Source: an uncultured Dorea sp. (GTDB taxonomy: Bacteria; Bacillota; Clostridia; Lachnospirales; Lachnospiraceae). From it: DNA of 64,000 bases. The notes beneath the pieces are model-generated. The model was not told where the DNA came from. It was given only the letters and a program-made list of their open reading frames with translations, and did not search any database. Below are positions 54,701 to 63,836 of the stretch, one piece after another. Within the stretch, counting starts at the first letter, position 1. Each line of letters begins with the position of its first letter. Location: contig CAJTUQ010000003.1 in the NCBI GenBank assembly GCA_910579335.1, positions 1 to 64,000 of the forward strand, read 5' to 3'. The translations under genes and the position numbers were made by a program.

Positions 54701-57088
54701 TTATGCCAGCAGTATTTCACACAGCGCTCCCAGCACCGCCTGCGGAAGCTCCATCCCAAGCAAGGTTCCTAAAAGCTTATCCGCATTCATTCCTTCCTTT
54801 ACATATCCGTAGATTCTTTCCTTCACAACATACTCTATCTCTGCACGGCCAAGACAGTCGTAAATCCTTTGTTCCGTATCATTATCAGCGATTTTAAGCT
54901 CCTTGCCGAAACGGACGGATAGCTCCGAAGACACCGGAATGTCAAGTACTTTTATAATAAGGACGTGTCTGCCTTCATCATACTCCGCCTTTCCTTCCAC
55001 TTTCCTTGCATCCGCAAACACCTGCGGGCGCTGCGCCTTATCCATTCCGTAAAATTCCAGCCTCCAGCTTCGCTTTTCGGGAATAACAGCCGTATTTCCT
55101 TCTGCCTTGCATATCCGAAACACCGTCTCTGCCTGAGTGGTCAGTTCAAGCCGCGTATACGCCCAGTTTTCAGGCGCGTCTGTAGAGGTATCCCCTTCGT
55201 CCTCGCACAGACAGAAGCTTCCCTGCGCGCCGGGGAATATTTTCACTGCCAGCGCCTTTGGATTATCCACACGGTTCGTATAGTTCTCCAAATCCGCCAT
55301 AGGCACGATTCCGCCAGCTTTTGCAAGCACCGGTATATCCTCCAGCGCCCGGTAAAGAGTCAGCATTCTCCCTCCCCGGTAAAGCATGCCGCTAAAAAAG
55401 TCAAACCATAGCCCTTCCGGAATCCATGCCTGAAACGGCGCCGCCCCGGCCCGTTTCTCCATCGGTTTTGTAACCGGGCAGGCAATCAGCTCTGTACCAA
55501 AGTAATATTCATTAGGCACATGATAGGCCTCTTCCCGCTCCGGTTCCAGATAATACATCGGCCGTATCAGCGGACGCCCCTTTTTATTCGCATAATAGTT
55601 CATGGTATAAAGATAAGGGAGCAGTTCATGGCGGAGTTTTAAATACCGCTTCATCACCGCCTCTGCAATGCTGTTATAACGCCACGGCTCTTTTCCGGTA
55701 AATGCGCTGTTGGAACTGTGAAGCCGCATAATCGGGGAAAATACTCCAAGCTGCACCCACCTTGCCGACAGCTCGTCGTCCTTGCATCCCATCATATGTC
55801 CGCCGATGTCATGGCTCCACCATCCATACCCTACATTGCTGGCATTGGCCGTAAAGTATGGCTGAAAGTCAAGAGATTCCCAGCTGATAATCGTATCTCC
55901 GGAAAATCCGACCGGATATCTGTGGCTCCCGATTCCCGCATACCTGGAAAAAGTCAGCGGCCGCTTCCCTCTCCTCGCACTGTCTAAATAGTGATAGTGA
56001 TTGAGCATCCACAGCGGATCAAGCCCTGGTATTTTACAGAGCCCGCCCTGCTGCCAGTCAAGCCACCAGAAGTCTACACCCGCCTCTTCCTGCGGATGGT
56101 GAAGGAATTTAAAATAGGCGTCCAGAAATTCGGGGTCTGTGATATCAAAATTCACCGGTTCCTCTTTTTCCCAGTCCTTCCCCAGAGCCTTTGCCATCTC
56201 CCGGTACTGCTCCTCATGGGCCTGCACGCCTCCTGCCGGATGCACGTTCAGCGTAACCTTAAGCCCGTGCTCATGGAGCCATCCCAAAAACTCTTCCGGC
56301 TTTGGAAATAGTTCCCGGTTCCATGTATATCCTGTCCACCCGCTTCCATACTTTGGCTCAATATCTACCGGGTGCCAATCCATGTCAATAACGGCTACCG
56401 ACAACGGAACCTCCTCCGCCTCGAACCTTTCCATCAGATTTTTATACTCTTCCTCTGTATATTTATAAAATCTGCTCCACCAGTTTCCGAGGGCATATCT
56501 GGGAATTAAAGGAGTATTCCCCGTCAAACGGTAAAAATCTCTTAAACACTCCTCGTAGCTGTGCCCGTAGCCGAAAAAATACAGGTCTGTCACGTCCGCT
56601 TTCCTCGGTTCCACCCAGCCGTCGGCTGTAAGCAGCAGAGAACGGCTGTCATCGAAAACCGCATACCCGAACCTAGACATCAGGCCATGCCCTAAGGGAA
56701 CCGCCCCGTCTGCCTCGTCCAGAGTCCTCGCAGTTCCCCCAAGGTCTTTTATCTCTTCTCCGAAATGCCAGATACTGTGATAGGCACTGATATTTCCCCG
56801 TACTTGTATCGACAGCCCATAATCGGTAAATTCCCGCTTATTGTAGATAAGCTGGAGACGCCCTGTCAGAATTTCCAGAGACTCCTCACTTTCAAGCACC
56901 CGAAACTCCGGCACAGGGAAATCACGGTTGAGCACGCACTGCGATGCCCGATCCTCGAATTTCCCGTCCTCACTGTATTCCAATCGCACCAAAGCGTCGG
57001 TCAGCATCGTAATTCTGTATTTTTCACCCTGAACGACTGCCGCCTCTTTGCTCTTTCCTTTTGTATTTACATGAAATATCTCTTTCAT
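54701..57088 (-). CDS. GH31 family glycosidase (alpha-glucosidase/xylosidase-like)
   Basis: A 795-residue glycoside hydrolase. The catalytic barrel has AVIDMDWHPVD, the nucleophile Asp in FWWLDWQQGG (about 344) and the acid/base Asp in GFSGDTIISW (about 398), then WWSHDIGGHMMG. A beta-sandwich region precedes the barrel and a C-terminal Ig-like region plus about 70 extra residues follows. No signal peptide, so it acts inside the cell on imported oligosaccharides. ATG at 57088 follows AAAGGG; a longer frame to 57127 is rejected. Last gene of the sugar operon. Confidence 0.92.
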   Translation of the reverse strand: MKEIFHVNTKGKSKEAAVVQGEKYRITMLTDALVRLEYSEDGKFEDRASQCVLNRDFPVPEFRVLESEESLEILTGRLQLIYNKREFTDYGLSIQVRGNISAYHSIWHFGEEIKDLGGTARTLDEADGAVPLGHGLMSRFGYAVFDDSRSLLLTADGWVEPRKADVTDLYFFGYGHSYEECLRDFYRLTGNTPLIPRYALGNWWSRFYKYTEEEYKNLMERFEAEEVPLSVAVIDMDWHPVDIEPKYGSGWTGYTWNRELFPKPEEFLGWLHEHGLKVTLNVHPAGGVQAHEEQYREMAKALGKDWEKEEPVNFDITDPEFLDAYFKFLHHPQEEAGVDFWWLDWQQGGLCKIPGLDPLWMLNHYHYLDSARRGKRPLTFSRYAGIGSHRYPVGFSGDTIISWESLDFQPYFTANASNVGYGWWSHDIGGHMMGCKDDELSARWVQLGVFSPIMRLHSSNSAFTGKEPWRYNSIAEAVMKRYLKLRHELLPYLYTMNYYANKKGRPLIRPMYYLEPEREEAYHVPNEYYFGTELIACPVTKPMEKRAGAAPFQAWIPEGLWFDFFSGMLYRGGRMLTLYRALEDIPVLAKAGGIVPMADLENYTNRVDNPKALAVKIFPGAQGSFCLCEDEGDTSTDAPENWAYTRLELTTQAETVFRICKAEGNTAVIPEKRSWRLEFYGMDKAQRPQVFADARKVEGKAEYDEGRHVLIIKVLDIPVSSELSVRFGKELKIADNDTEQRIYDCLGRAEIEYVVKERIYGYVKEGMNADKLLGTLLGMELPQAVLGALCEILLA

Positions 57089-57141
57089 ACTCCACCGTTC
57101 CCTTTCTGTTATCCGGCATACCGGCAATTTACATAATATTT

Positions 57142-57963
57142 TTAGCCCTTTACGGAGCCTGCCGCAACTCCGGCCACAAACCTTTTCTGGAATATCGTAT
57201 AGACGATGATGACCGGTACGATTGATATCACGGTTGCGGCAAATAATCCGCCGTAATCCGTAGAATACCTTCCGTTAAACATCGTAAGTCCCACGGCCAG
57301 AAGCTGCTTTTTTTCACTGTCAATCATCAGGTACGGCCACAAGTAATCCTCCCACACCCACAAAAACTGGAAAATTGCAATTGCAGATATGGAATTTTTG
57401 CTCATCGGAAGCACGATTTGATGGAAAATGCGAAACTCATTCGCCCCGTCAATCCTGGCCGCCTCTAAAAGCTCATCCGGCATCGACGAGATATCCTGCT
57501 TCATCATAAAGATACCAAAGCCGCTTACCATAACCGGAAGCACCAGCGACAGGTAACTGTCTAAAAGCCCCGATTTCATAAACATCGTATAACGGGATAT
57601 AATCGTCACAGACCACGGAATCATCATCGTCATCATAACAAAACCGAATATCAGGTCCTTTCCCTTAAACTCGTATTTGCTTAGTACAAAACCGCACAGA
57701 CAGCTTATGTACACAACCAATACTGTCACGATTACCGCAATCATAACACTATTTCCAAAATATTGTAAGAAATTAAAATTAGACTGAAGCGACGTGTAAT
57801 TCTCCAGAGTAAAATTTTGCGGAAGCAATGTCTGCTGCAATGCACTGATTTCTTCATTCGTCTTAAAAGAAGACAGTATCATCCAGACAAACGGGAGTAC
57901 TGTTATCACTCCGACAACAGCCAGCACGATATACAAAGCCGCTCTTAAAGTTTGTTTTTTCAT
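57142..57963 (-). CDS. Sugar ABC transporter permease (MalG type)
   Basis: A 273-residue permease with six helices and the EAA loop ELLEAARIDGANEFRIFHQI that meets the ATPase. It is the partner of the MalF-type permease at 57981-58859. No ATPase gene is present in the operon; such importers usually share an MsmK-type ATPase encoded elsewhere. It lies 17 nt after its partner and 53 nt before the GH31 gene. Confidence 0.94.
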   Translation of the reverse strand: MKKQTLRAALYIVLAVVGVITVLPFVWMILSSFKTNEEISALQQTLLPQNFTLENYTSLQSNFNFLQYFGNSVMIAVIVTVLVVYISCLCGFVLSKYEFKGKDLIFGFVMMTMMIPWSVTIISRYTMFMKSGLLDSYLSLVLPVMVSGFGIFMMKQDISSMPDELLEAARIDGANEFRIFHQIVLPMSKNSISAIAIFQFLWVWEDYLWPYLMIDSEKKQLLAVGLTMFNGRYSTDYGGLFAATVISIVPVIIVYTIFQKRFVAGVAAGSVKG

Positions 57964-57980
57964 ATCGACACCCTCTTTCT

Positions 57981-58859
57981 TTAGGATTTCTCGCCTGTCA
58001 GCTTGAACGAGAACACGGTTAATACAGCAGTAAATATCAAGATGAAAAATGCAATCGCAGATGCATATCCAAAGTTATACTTTACAAACGCCTGGTCATA
58101 AACCAGATAGGAGCTAAGGAATGTAGAGGTTCCCGGCCCTCCCTTTGTCATAACCATGACCGGCACATATGCCTGCAGATAAGAAATCAGCGACGTAATC
58201 ACCACAAACACCATCGTCGGCTTCAGCAGAGGCAGCGTAATATACTGGAAAGTCTGCCATGCATTGGCGCCGTCGATATTGGACGCTTCATAATAATCCG
58301 AAGGAATCGACATAAGGCCTGACATAAACAAGATTACCGCATAGCCAAAGTCCTTCCAAATCGTCATCACCATAACCGCCGGCAGCGCAAAATCACTGCT
58401 GTACAGCCAGTTAATGTCAAACCCAAACAGATTGTTGACAAGTCCGAACTGCGGGTTATACATAATCTTCCACACATATGCCACCGCTACCAGCGGAGTT
58501 ACCGTAGGCATATAGAATATCGTGCGGAAAAATGTCTTATGCCTGATAAGCCTGCTTGTAATTGCATAGGCAAGCGCCAGCCCCAAAAGCACCCTGAAAA
58601 ATACTACCACCGCACAGAAGACGACCGTATTTTTCATAGACAGCCAGAAAGTAGGATACTGGAACATCCGGATATAATTGTCAAGCCCCGTCCATTTATA
58701 CGTGCCGTTTAGCGGATTTCAGATATGGAAGCTTCCGGCAAATGCGATGATAACCGGAATAACAAGGAATATCATCATATACGCCGCCAGAAATGTAACG
58801 ACGATATTTCTAAGCAAAACTTCACTTTTACTTTGCAGAGGTCTTCTTTTTCTTCGCAT
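57981..58859 (-). pseudogene. Sugar ABC transporter permease (MalF type) with in-frame UGA
   Basis: Read from ATG 58859 (preceded by TAGGAGG at 8 nt) the protein starts MRRKRRPLQSKSEVLLRNIV and runs through one helix to GSFHI, then meets TGA (58721-58719, codon 47), then continues NPLNGTYKWTGLDNYIRMF and the rest of a normal permease with EAA loop EASNIDGANAWQTFQYI. In MalF-type permeases this spot is usually Trp (TGG), so a single G-to-A change explains it. A shorter product could start at Met 58667 but would lack the first helix. I reject Sec decoding: no Cys-type site or SECIS-like hairpin follows. Confidence 0.85.
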
Positions 58860-58871
58860 CTCGTTTTCCTC

Positions 58872-60251
58872 CTATTTATGCTCACTGTATCTGTAATACA
58901 GGTTTTCCGATGACACAAATTCCTGATTGGATAAATCAACCTTTACAATGTCCTCCGCCGTCTTTAACGCCTTCTCAACCGGCGTATCATTGTACATCAT
59001 ATCCTGACAGGCGATTTTCAAATTATCCGCAAGAGTCGCAGGCATAGGTCCTGGCCAGATATAATTGTCAATATGCTCCGAGACGGCGCAAATCGCAGGA
59101 TTTTCTTGCAGCTGCCCGTCTCCCCTGAGCGCATTATTCGCCGGGAACAAGCTGTAATTCATACAAAGCTCTTTCTGTTTTTCCGTATTTGCCAGATAAA
59201 AACGGATAAAGTCCTGGGCCGCCTCTATCTGTTCCGGCGCTGCGTTCTTATTGATTCCCGGCGTCGCCTCGCCGTTATAGCGGTCGTAGGCAAACGGATT
59301 TTCAACCGCCGCGGGCACCTCAAACGTCCCGTATTCTATCTCCGGATAATTTGTATTCATATATCCGTAAAAATGGCCCCATTTATAAACGATGGCCGAC
59401 TGTCCCTGTCCGAAGCTCTGCGCCGCATCCGTACCGAAATCTTTATCTCCCACATGGTCTTTCTCATACATGTCAAGGAACATCCGCGCAGTCTCTATCT
59501 GCCCTTCCTGTGTCAGCGACGGGACTTTTCCCGTCTCGTCAAAAATCGTATTGCCGTACTGATAGGGAACGCCCTGCATCAGGTTTTCAAAGTCGCCGTT
59601 GTAGTTGAATCCCGCCTGCACAAGCTTGCCATCCTCTTCTATAGTAAGCTTTTTCGCAACCTCTCTAAATTCATCCCACGATGTCGGAATGTCTTCTTCC
59701 GTAAGTCCCGCATCTTTCCACATCTTCTTGTTATAATACATGGCGCCGGTCATAATTCCAAAATCCACATAGTAGATCTTCCCGTCGATTTCATGGGACT
59801 TTGCAGTAAAAAAGTCGGTTTCCAAATCCTCGACATCGATATCATACGGAGCCATATAAGTGAGCAGCAAATGCTGATAGCTGTTATGCACGTTAAAAAG
59901 CGCAGGGCCGTCTGTTCCTTTCTGCAGCGCCAGAGGAAGCTTCGTCCAAAAGCCGTCCCAGGGATTGTTTATAACATGAATCGTTACATTCGGATGAATC
60001 TTTTCATATTCCTCTGCGATGCTTCCGAATAAATCCGGAGCATCCCAAAGCCACCACTCTAATTCTACCGGCTTCCCGTCATTGATGAGGCGGTTCGGAT
60101 CATAGGTGACGTTCTCCCCCATCACTTCGAGCCCCTTATCCGGATTCGTATCCGTCTCACCCTTGTAGGCAGTTGTTTCTGATTTTCCGCAAGCACATGT
60201 GAGCGCTATCACAGAAATAATCACAAGCATTGCCATAGTTTTCCTAAACAT
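58872..60251 (-). CDS. Sugar ABC transporter substrate-binding lipoprotein
   Basis: A 459-residue extracellular solute-binding protein. A lipoprotein signal (MFRKTMAMLVIISVIALTCA then C) tethers it to the membrane. The mature part has the family-1 binding-protein features (ELEWWLWDAPDLFGSIAEEY; GATPGINKNAAPEQIEAAQD). ATG at 60251 follows GGAGGAGAG; an earlier start is unlikely. It heads the operon with the two permeases and GH31 hydrolase, and captures an oligosaccharide of unknown identity. Confidence 0.93.
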   Translation of the reverse strand: MFRKTMAMLVIISVIALTCACGKSETTAYKGETDTNPDKGLEVMGENVTYDPNRLINDGKPVELEWWLWDAPDLFGSIAEEYEKIHPNVTIHVINNPWDGFWTKLPLALQKGTDGPALFNVHNSYQHLLLTYMAPYDIDVEDLETDFFTAKSHEIDGKIYYVDFGIMTGAMYYNKKMWKDAGLTEEDIPTSWDEFREVAKKLTIEEDGKLVQAGFNYNGDFENLMQGVPYQYGNTIFDETGKVPSLTQEGQIETARMFLDMYEKDHVGDKDFGTDAAQSFGQGQSAIVYKWGHFYGYMNTNYPEIEYGTFEVPAAVENPFAYDRYNGEATPGINKNAAPEQIEAAQDFIRFYLANTEKQKELCMNYSLFPANNALRGDGQLQENPAICAVSEHIDNYIWPGPMPATLADNLKIACQDMMYNDTPVEKALKTAEDIVKVDLSNQEFVSSENLYYRYSEHK

Positions 60252-60297
60252 TTTCTCTCCTCCTTCACTCCATCGAAACAATATGTTCATCATTTTT

Positions 60298-60309
60298 GTT
60301 AGCGCTAAC
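60298..60309. promoter_or_regulatory. LacI-type operator (perfect palindrome)
   Basis: GTTAGCGCTAAC is a perfect 12-bp palindrome with central CG, lying about 10 nt downstream of the -10 box of the sugar operon promoter. A half-matching site (ATTAACGCTAACAT, 60495-60508) precedes the lacI-type gene, so autoregulation is likely. Confidence 0.82.
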
Positions 60310-60318
60310 CTTATTTAA

Positions 60319-60347
60319 AATTTATCACAGTTACTTTATGAAGTCAA
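60319..60347 (-). promoter_or_regulatory. Sigma-A promoter of the sugar ABC/GH31 operon
   Basis: Minus strand TTGACT (60347-60342), 17 nt, TAAATT (60324-60319). The operator at 60298-60309 overlaps the expected transcript start. Confidence 0.8.
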
Positions 60348-60468
60348 TGCGAACGCTTTATCCCTTTGCGATTCTCTCTTTTCACCAAATTGCTCTTACC
60401 TATTTTGTGCAAATTTCATAGTTATCCTTTTTTCAGAAAAAAATTTACAAGATTTCCTGTTTCTTTGT

Positions 60469-60508
60469 TATAATGAAAAGCAGAAAACCTTAAGATTAAC
60501 GCTAACAT
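60469..60508 (+). promoter_or_regulatory. Promoter and operator of the LacI-type gene
   Basis: TATAAT at 60469-60474 with a weak upstream TTTACA/TTACAA box, then ATTAACGCTAACAT (60495-60508), a second LacI-type operator about 20 nt before the gene. Confidence 0.6.
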
Positions 60509-60528
60509 TTTATTTTAGGAGAATATTT

Positions 60529-61539
60529 ATGGTAACACTAAAAGATATCGCTGAGCGCGCCGGGGTCAGCATGATGACGGTCTCCCGCGTCATGAACGGG
60601 AATCATGGCAAAGTTTCTGAAAAAACCGCCGAAAAAATCCGTTCTCTCGCAGAGGAAATGAACTATATCCCGAACTCTTCGGCAAGAAGCTTAGCAGCAA
60701 AATCATCAAAAATCATTGCGGTTATCCTCAGAGATTCACCGATCTATAATCCGCTGGCCGACCCGTATTCCTCTTCCCTTCTCGGTTACATTACGAAGGA
60801 AGTGCAAAAGCGCGGGTATTACGTTATGATTCATCTGGTAGAGGATTTCTCAAATATTACCTTCAGCCTTCGGTCATGGAATGCAGAAGGTGCGGTATTT
60901 CTCGGAATATTCGACGATGAAGTCCGCCATATCCAGCACAACAACCACATTCCACTTGTCTTTACCGACAGCTACAGCAATATCCGGCAGCTGATTAATG
61001 TAGGAATCGACGATTATAAAGGCGGTGAACTCGCTGCAGAATATTTTTATGGAAAAGGGCATAAAAAACTTGCCTTTGCAGGTCCGTTTACAAAAACAGG
61101 CGGTGTTATCTCCAGAAGGTGCCAGGGGTTTTCCGATGCCTTAGAGCGAAAAAACATCCCTGTCTCTTCGGAACATATCTACGACCTTGAAAAAATGGGA
61201 CCGGAAGATATCATTGACTCCATCCAAAACGACAAAGAACCTCCGACCGGAATCTTCGCCTTTTCCGATGAATTTGCCATGCAGCTGTATGGCGCCGCCA
61301 GTCAAAAATCCTTTCCTATCCCTGACAGACTATCCGTAATAGGCTTCGACGACCTCCCAGCAGGACGTTCTCTGCCGGCTCCTTTAACAACAATCCGGCA
61401 GGATATTTATAAAAAGGCAAAAGAAGCCTGCCGGATTTTGTTTGAACATATTTCACAACCGGACAAGCCGAGCGAAAGCGTAGTATTAGACGTGCAGCTT
61501 ATCGAACGGGATTCGGTTAAAGATATACCGGAGATCTAA
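60529..61539 (+). CDS. LacI family transcriptional repressor
   Basis: A 336-residue repressor. The N-terminal helix-turn-helix MVTLKDIAERAGVSMMTVSR and hinge NSSARSLAAKSSK are standard. The sugar-binding core follows (FTDSYSNIRQLINVGIDDYK; LSVIGFDDLPAGRSLPAPLT). ATG at 60529 follows TAGGAGAATATTT. It is divergent from the sugar ABC/GH31 operon and operators lie in both promoters, so it probably controls that operon with the imported sugar as inducer. Confidence 0.93.
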   Translation: MVTLKDIAERAGVSMMTVSRVMNGNHGKVSEKTAEKIRSLAEEMNYIPNSSARSLAAKSSKIIAVILRDSPIYNPLADPYSSSLLGYITKEVQKRGYYVMIHLVEDFSNITFSLRSWNAEGAVFLGIFDDEVRHIQHNNHIPLVFTDSYSNIRQLINVGIDDYKGGELAAEYFYGKGHKKLAFAGPFTKTGGVISRRCQGFSDALERKNIPVSSEHIYDLEKMGPEDIIDSIQNDKEPPTGIFAFSDEFAMQLYGAASQKSFPIPDRLSVIGFDDLPAGRSLPAPLTTIRQDIYKKAKEACRILFEHISQPDKPSESVVLDVQLIERDSVKDIPEI

Positions 61540-61550
61540 ATTTTATCCAT

Positions 61551-61578
61551 TTCACAAATTCCGGGAACGTGGTATACT
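61551..61578 (+). promoter_or_regulatory. Promoter of the 53-aa ORF/HAD pair
   Basis: TTCACA (61551-61556), 16 nt, TATACT (61573-61578), about 90 nt before the start codon of the small ORF. Confidence 0.55.
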
Positions 61579-61669
61579 ATTCTTGAACAGATATCACAGA
61601 GCAGAATATCCTGCAAACGGTATCAGAGAATGTGTCAATACAACTATATTTTAGAAGGGGGTAATTCAT

Positions 61670-61831
61670 ATGACAAAGGAATTAATCAAAGAAGTTAAAC
61701 ATATCCAGCAGTGCCTGATTGACAAAGAGACGGCCGGTGAAGAATGGGAAGAAAAGATGGAAATCGTACGCAAGCTTGAAGATGTATCCTCCTATCTGAA
61801 GGATGCCCTCGGACGGGGGATTGAGTTTTGA
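61670..61831 (+). CDS. Small hypothetical protein (53 aa) coupled to HAD gene
   Basis: A 53-residue charged, helical protein: MTKELIKEVKHIQQCLIDKE at the start and YLKDALGRGIEF at the end. AAGGGGG precedes ATG at 61670. Its stop overlaps the TTG start of the HAD gene by 4 nt (TTGA). I do not recognise a family; it is likely real because of the ribosome binding site, the promoter and the coupled start. Confidence 0.65.
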   Translation: MTKELIKEVKHIQQCLIDKETAGEEWEEKMEIVRKLEDVSSYLKDALGRGIEF

Positions 61832-62478
61832 TAAAAGCACTTATATTCGATATGGACGGGCTTCTCTTAGACTCCGAACGTATCGTGCAGCGTTCGTGGA
61901 ATGAGGCGGGAGCTAAATTGGGAATCCCGCATCTTGGAGAACATATCCGCCATACGCTCGGACTGAACCGGAAAGCTCGCAATGAATATTTTAAAAATGC
62001 CTTTGGGACGGATTTTCCACTGGAAGAGTTTAACCGGATGACAAGCGCCATCTTTTTCAGCATCGTCGAAAATACGGGAATCCCTCTGAAACCCGGTGCA
62101 AAAGAGCTCTTGGAATATGCTAAGGAACATGGCTTTAAAATCGCCGCTGCCACCTCTTCCGGCAGGGAATATGCCGTAAAAGAGCTTGCCGATGCAGGAA
62201 TCTGGCGCTATTTTGATGGCGGCGTGTTCGGAGACATGATAGAAAACACGAAACCTGACCCGGAGATTTATCTGAAAGCTTGCGAATGCGTCCGGACGAA
62301 TCCTTGCGAATGTCTTGCATTAGAAGATTCTCCGGCCGGCATCCGCTCTGCATATGCAGCCGGTCTTAAAGTAATCGCCGTACCGGATCTGGTGCAGCCG
62401 GATGATGAAGTACTTGCTCTTACATATAGAAAACTGGATACTTTACATGAAGTAATCCCATTATTAAAAGAAGAATAG
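61828..62478 (+). CDS. HAD-IA family phosphatase (beta-phosphoglucomutase-like)
   Basis: A 216-residue haloacid-dehalogenase hydrolase. Motif I IFDMDGLLLDSE (nucleophile Asp), motif II AAATSSG, motif III Lys in ENTKPDPEIY and motif IV LEDSPAGIRSAY. The helical cap between motifs I and II is subclass I, as in beta-phosphoglucomutase and sugar-phosphate phosphatases. The start is TTG at 61828, overlapping the upstream ORF and set 8 nt from GGGGG. Substrate unknown. Confidence 0.9.
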   Translation: MIKALIFDMDGLLLDSERIVQRSWNEAGAKLGIPHLGEHIRHTLGLNRKARNEYFKNAFGTDFPLEEFNRMTSAIFFSIVENTGIPLKPGAKELLEYAKEHGFKIAAATSSGREYAVKELADAGIWRYFDGGVFGDMIENTKPDPEIYLKACECVRTNPCECLALEDSPAGIRSAYAAGLKVIAVPDLVQPDDEVLALTYRKLDTLHEVIPLLKEE

Positions 62479-62496
62479 GCCTGCGCCTATTCTTCT
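62469..62496. terminator. Convergent palindrome containing both stop codons
   Basis: AGAAGAATAGG (62469-62479) is the exact reverse complement of 62486-62496 around CCTGCG. It holds the HAD stop TAG on one strand and the rubredoxin stop TAG on the other, so each protein ends in Glu-Glu coded by the hairpin. It is likely a shared bidirectional terminator. Confidence 0.7.
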
Positions 62497-62645
62497 ACAA
62501 ATGAATCTTTGCCAACTCCGCAGATTGGGCATACCCAGTCGTCCGGAATATCTTCGAATGCTGTTCCCGGAGCGATTCCGCCATCCGGATCTCCCGCCTC
62601 CGGGTCATATACATATCCGCACGGTTCACATACATATTTCTTCAT
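62487..62645 (-). CDS. Rubredoxin
   Basis: A 52-residue electron carrier. The Fe(Cys)4 site is C-x2-C (CEPCGY) and C-x2-C (CPICGV). It begins [20 protein letters not shown] and has the usual [14 protein letters not shown] lies 9 nt before ATG at 62645. It is single and convergent with the HAD gene. It would serve as a one-electron carrier in oxidative-stress defence or Stickland redox chemistry (inference). Confidence 0.95.
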   Translation of the reverse strand: MKKYVCEPCGYVYDPEAGDPDGGIAPGTAFEDIPDDWVCPICGVGKDSFVEE

Positions 62646-62794
62646 AGTTCAAAGCCTCCATTTCATCGTATGATAATCCTATGTTGTCTGTTAATTCTTT
62701 TGTGCCTGTACCATAGTGTTTCTTGATACGTTTTCAATTATAAAGGATTCGGCTAAAAAATAAAAGAAAAAATATATAAAATTTTCTTGATTTT

Positions 62795-63655
62795 TTATTC
62801 GGCTTCCCATCGCCCGGATGCGCCGCAGGGCAGCACAAGCCCTGAACCCGTTACCAAAATCCCGATTTCTTTGGAATCTATGCGTCCTTTCCACCGCTTT
62901 AATTCCACGGAAAGCATGTAAGTTAAGACAGCAGGGGCGAGTCCTGTTGTATAAGAATTTACTAAAAAGAACAACGGTCTTTCCGACAAAAGTTCTGTGC
63001 ACAATTTGATAAACGGATGAATCGAATCCTCAATCTTCCATATCTCTCCCTTCGGCCCCCTTCCATAAGACGGCGGGTCCATAATGATTCCATCATAATG
63101 GTTTCCTCTGCGTATTTCCCGTTCCACGAACTTTACGCAATCGTCTACCAGCCAGCGGACAGGCTTGTCCGAAAGCCCGGAAGATGCGGCATTTTCCTTC
63201 GCCCAATTTACCATGCCCTTTGAAGCGTCCACATGGGTAACACTGGCTCCGGCCTCTGCCGCGGCCAGCGTAGCTCCTCCTGTATACGCAAACAGGTTCA
63301 GAACCTTTACCGGACGCCCGGCATTTCTTATCTTTTCGGAAAACCAATCCCAGTTCGCCGCCTGTTCCGGGAAAAGTCCCGTATGCTTGAAGCTGAACGG
63401 CTTGAGATTAAAAGTTAATTTTCTGTAATGAATCTGCCACTGCTCCGGGAGCGAAAAAAACTCCCATTCGCCGCCGCCCTTTTTACTTCGATGATAGTGG
63501 CCGTTTCTCTGCCTCCATCTTTTGTCCGTCCTCGGCGTATCCCAGATCACCTGCGGATCCGGGCGAACTAAAATATAATCCCCCCACCGCTCCAGCTTTT
63601 CGCCGCCGCTGCAGTCTATAATTTCATAATCCTTCCAATTATCAGCAATCCACAT
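62795..63655 (-). CDS. Class I SAM-dependent rRNA methyltransferase-like protein
   Basis: A 286-residue Rossmann-fold methyltransferase. SAM-binding motif I is VLNLFAYTGGATLAAAEAGA, the acidic loop VTHVDASKGMV, and the catalytic-type motif IIMDPPSYGRG. These match the RlmI/RlmL-type 23S rRNA cytosine/guanine methyltransferase group, but the N-terminal PUA domain of RlmI is absent. Target base is not known. It lies between rubredoxin and the phosphoesterase gene and has no obvious operon partner. Confidence 0.88.
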   Translation of the reverse strand: MWIADNWKDYEIIDCSGGEKLERWGDYILVRPDPQVIWDTPRTDKRWRQRNGHYHRSKKGGGEWEFFSLPEQWQIHYRKLTFNLKPFSFKHTGLFPEQAANWDWFSEKIRNAGRPVKVLNLFAYTGGATLAAAEAGASVTHVDASKGMVNWAKENAASSGLSDKPVRWLVDDCVKFVEREIRRGNHYDGIIMDPPSYGRGPKGEIWKIEDSIHPFIKLCTELLSERPLFFLVNSYTTGLAPAVLTYMLSVELKRWKGRIDSKEIGILVTGSGLVLPCGASGRWEAE

Positions 63656-63836
63656 GTATCACAATCCCCTTATCCTGCCATATGTCTTCGTATTTTTATC
63701 GAATCCATTATATCAGATTCTTGTTTGCAGTGTAAAGGTTAATTCATCCTGCGCAGTTCCTGCGATTGTTTTTTTCTCTGCCGTATGCTATTCTGAATAG
63801 TAATTTATATTATCAAGAAATCCGGAGGTAACACCT

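Noticed and set aside
58719..58721. UGA in the MalF-type permease as a Sec codon
   Set aside because: The site is a Trp position in the family, no U-x-x-C context exists, and no SECIS-like hairpin follows within 40 nt.
59073..60032. Plus-strand 319-codon ORF opposite the sugar-binding lipoprotein gene
   Set aside because: Antisense to a clear solute-binding protein; no promoter or ribosome binding site.
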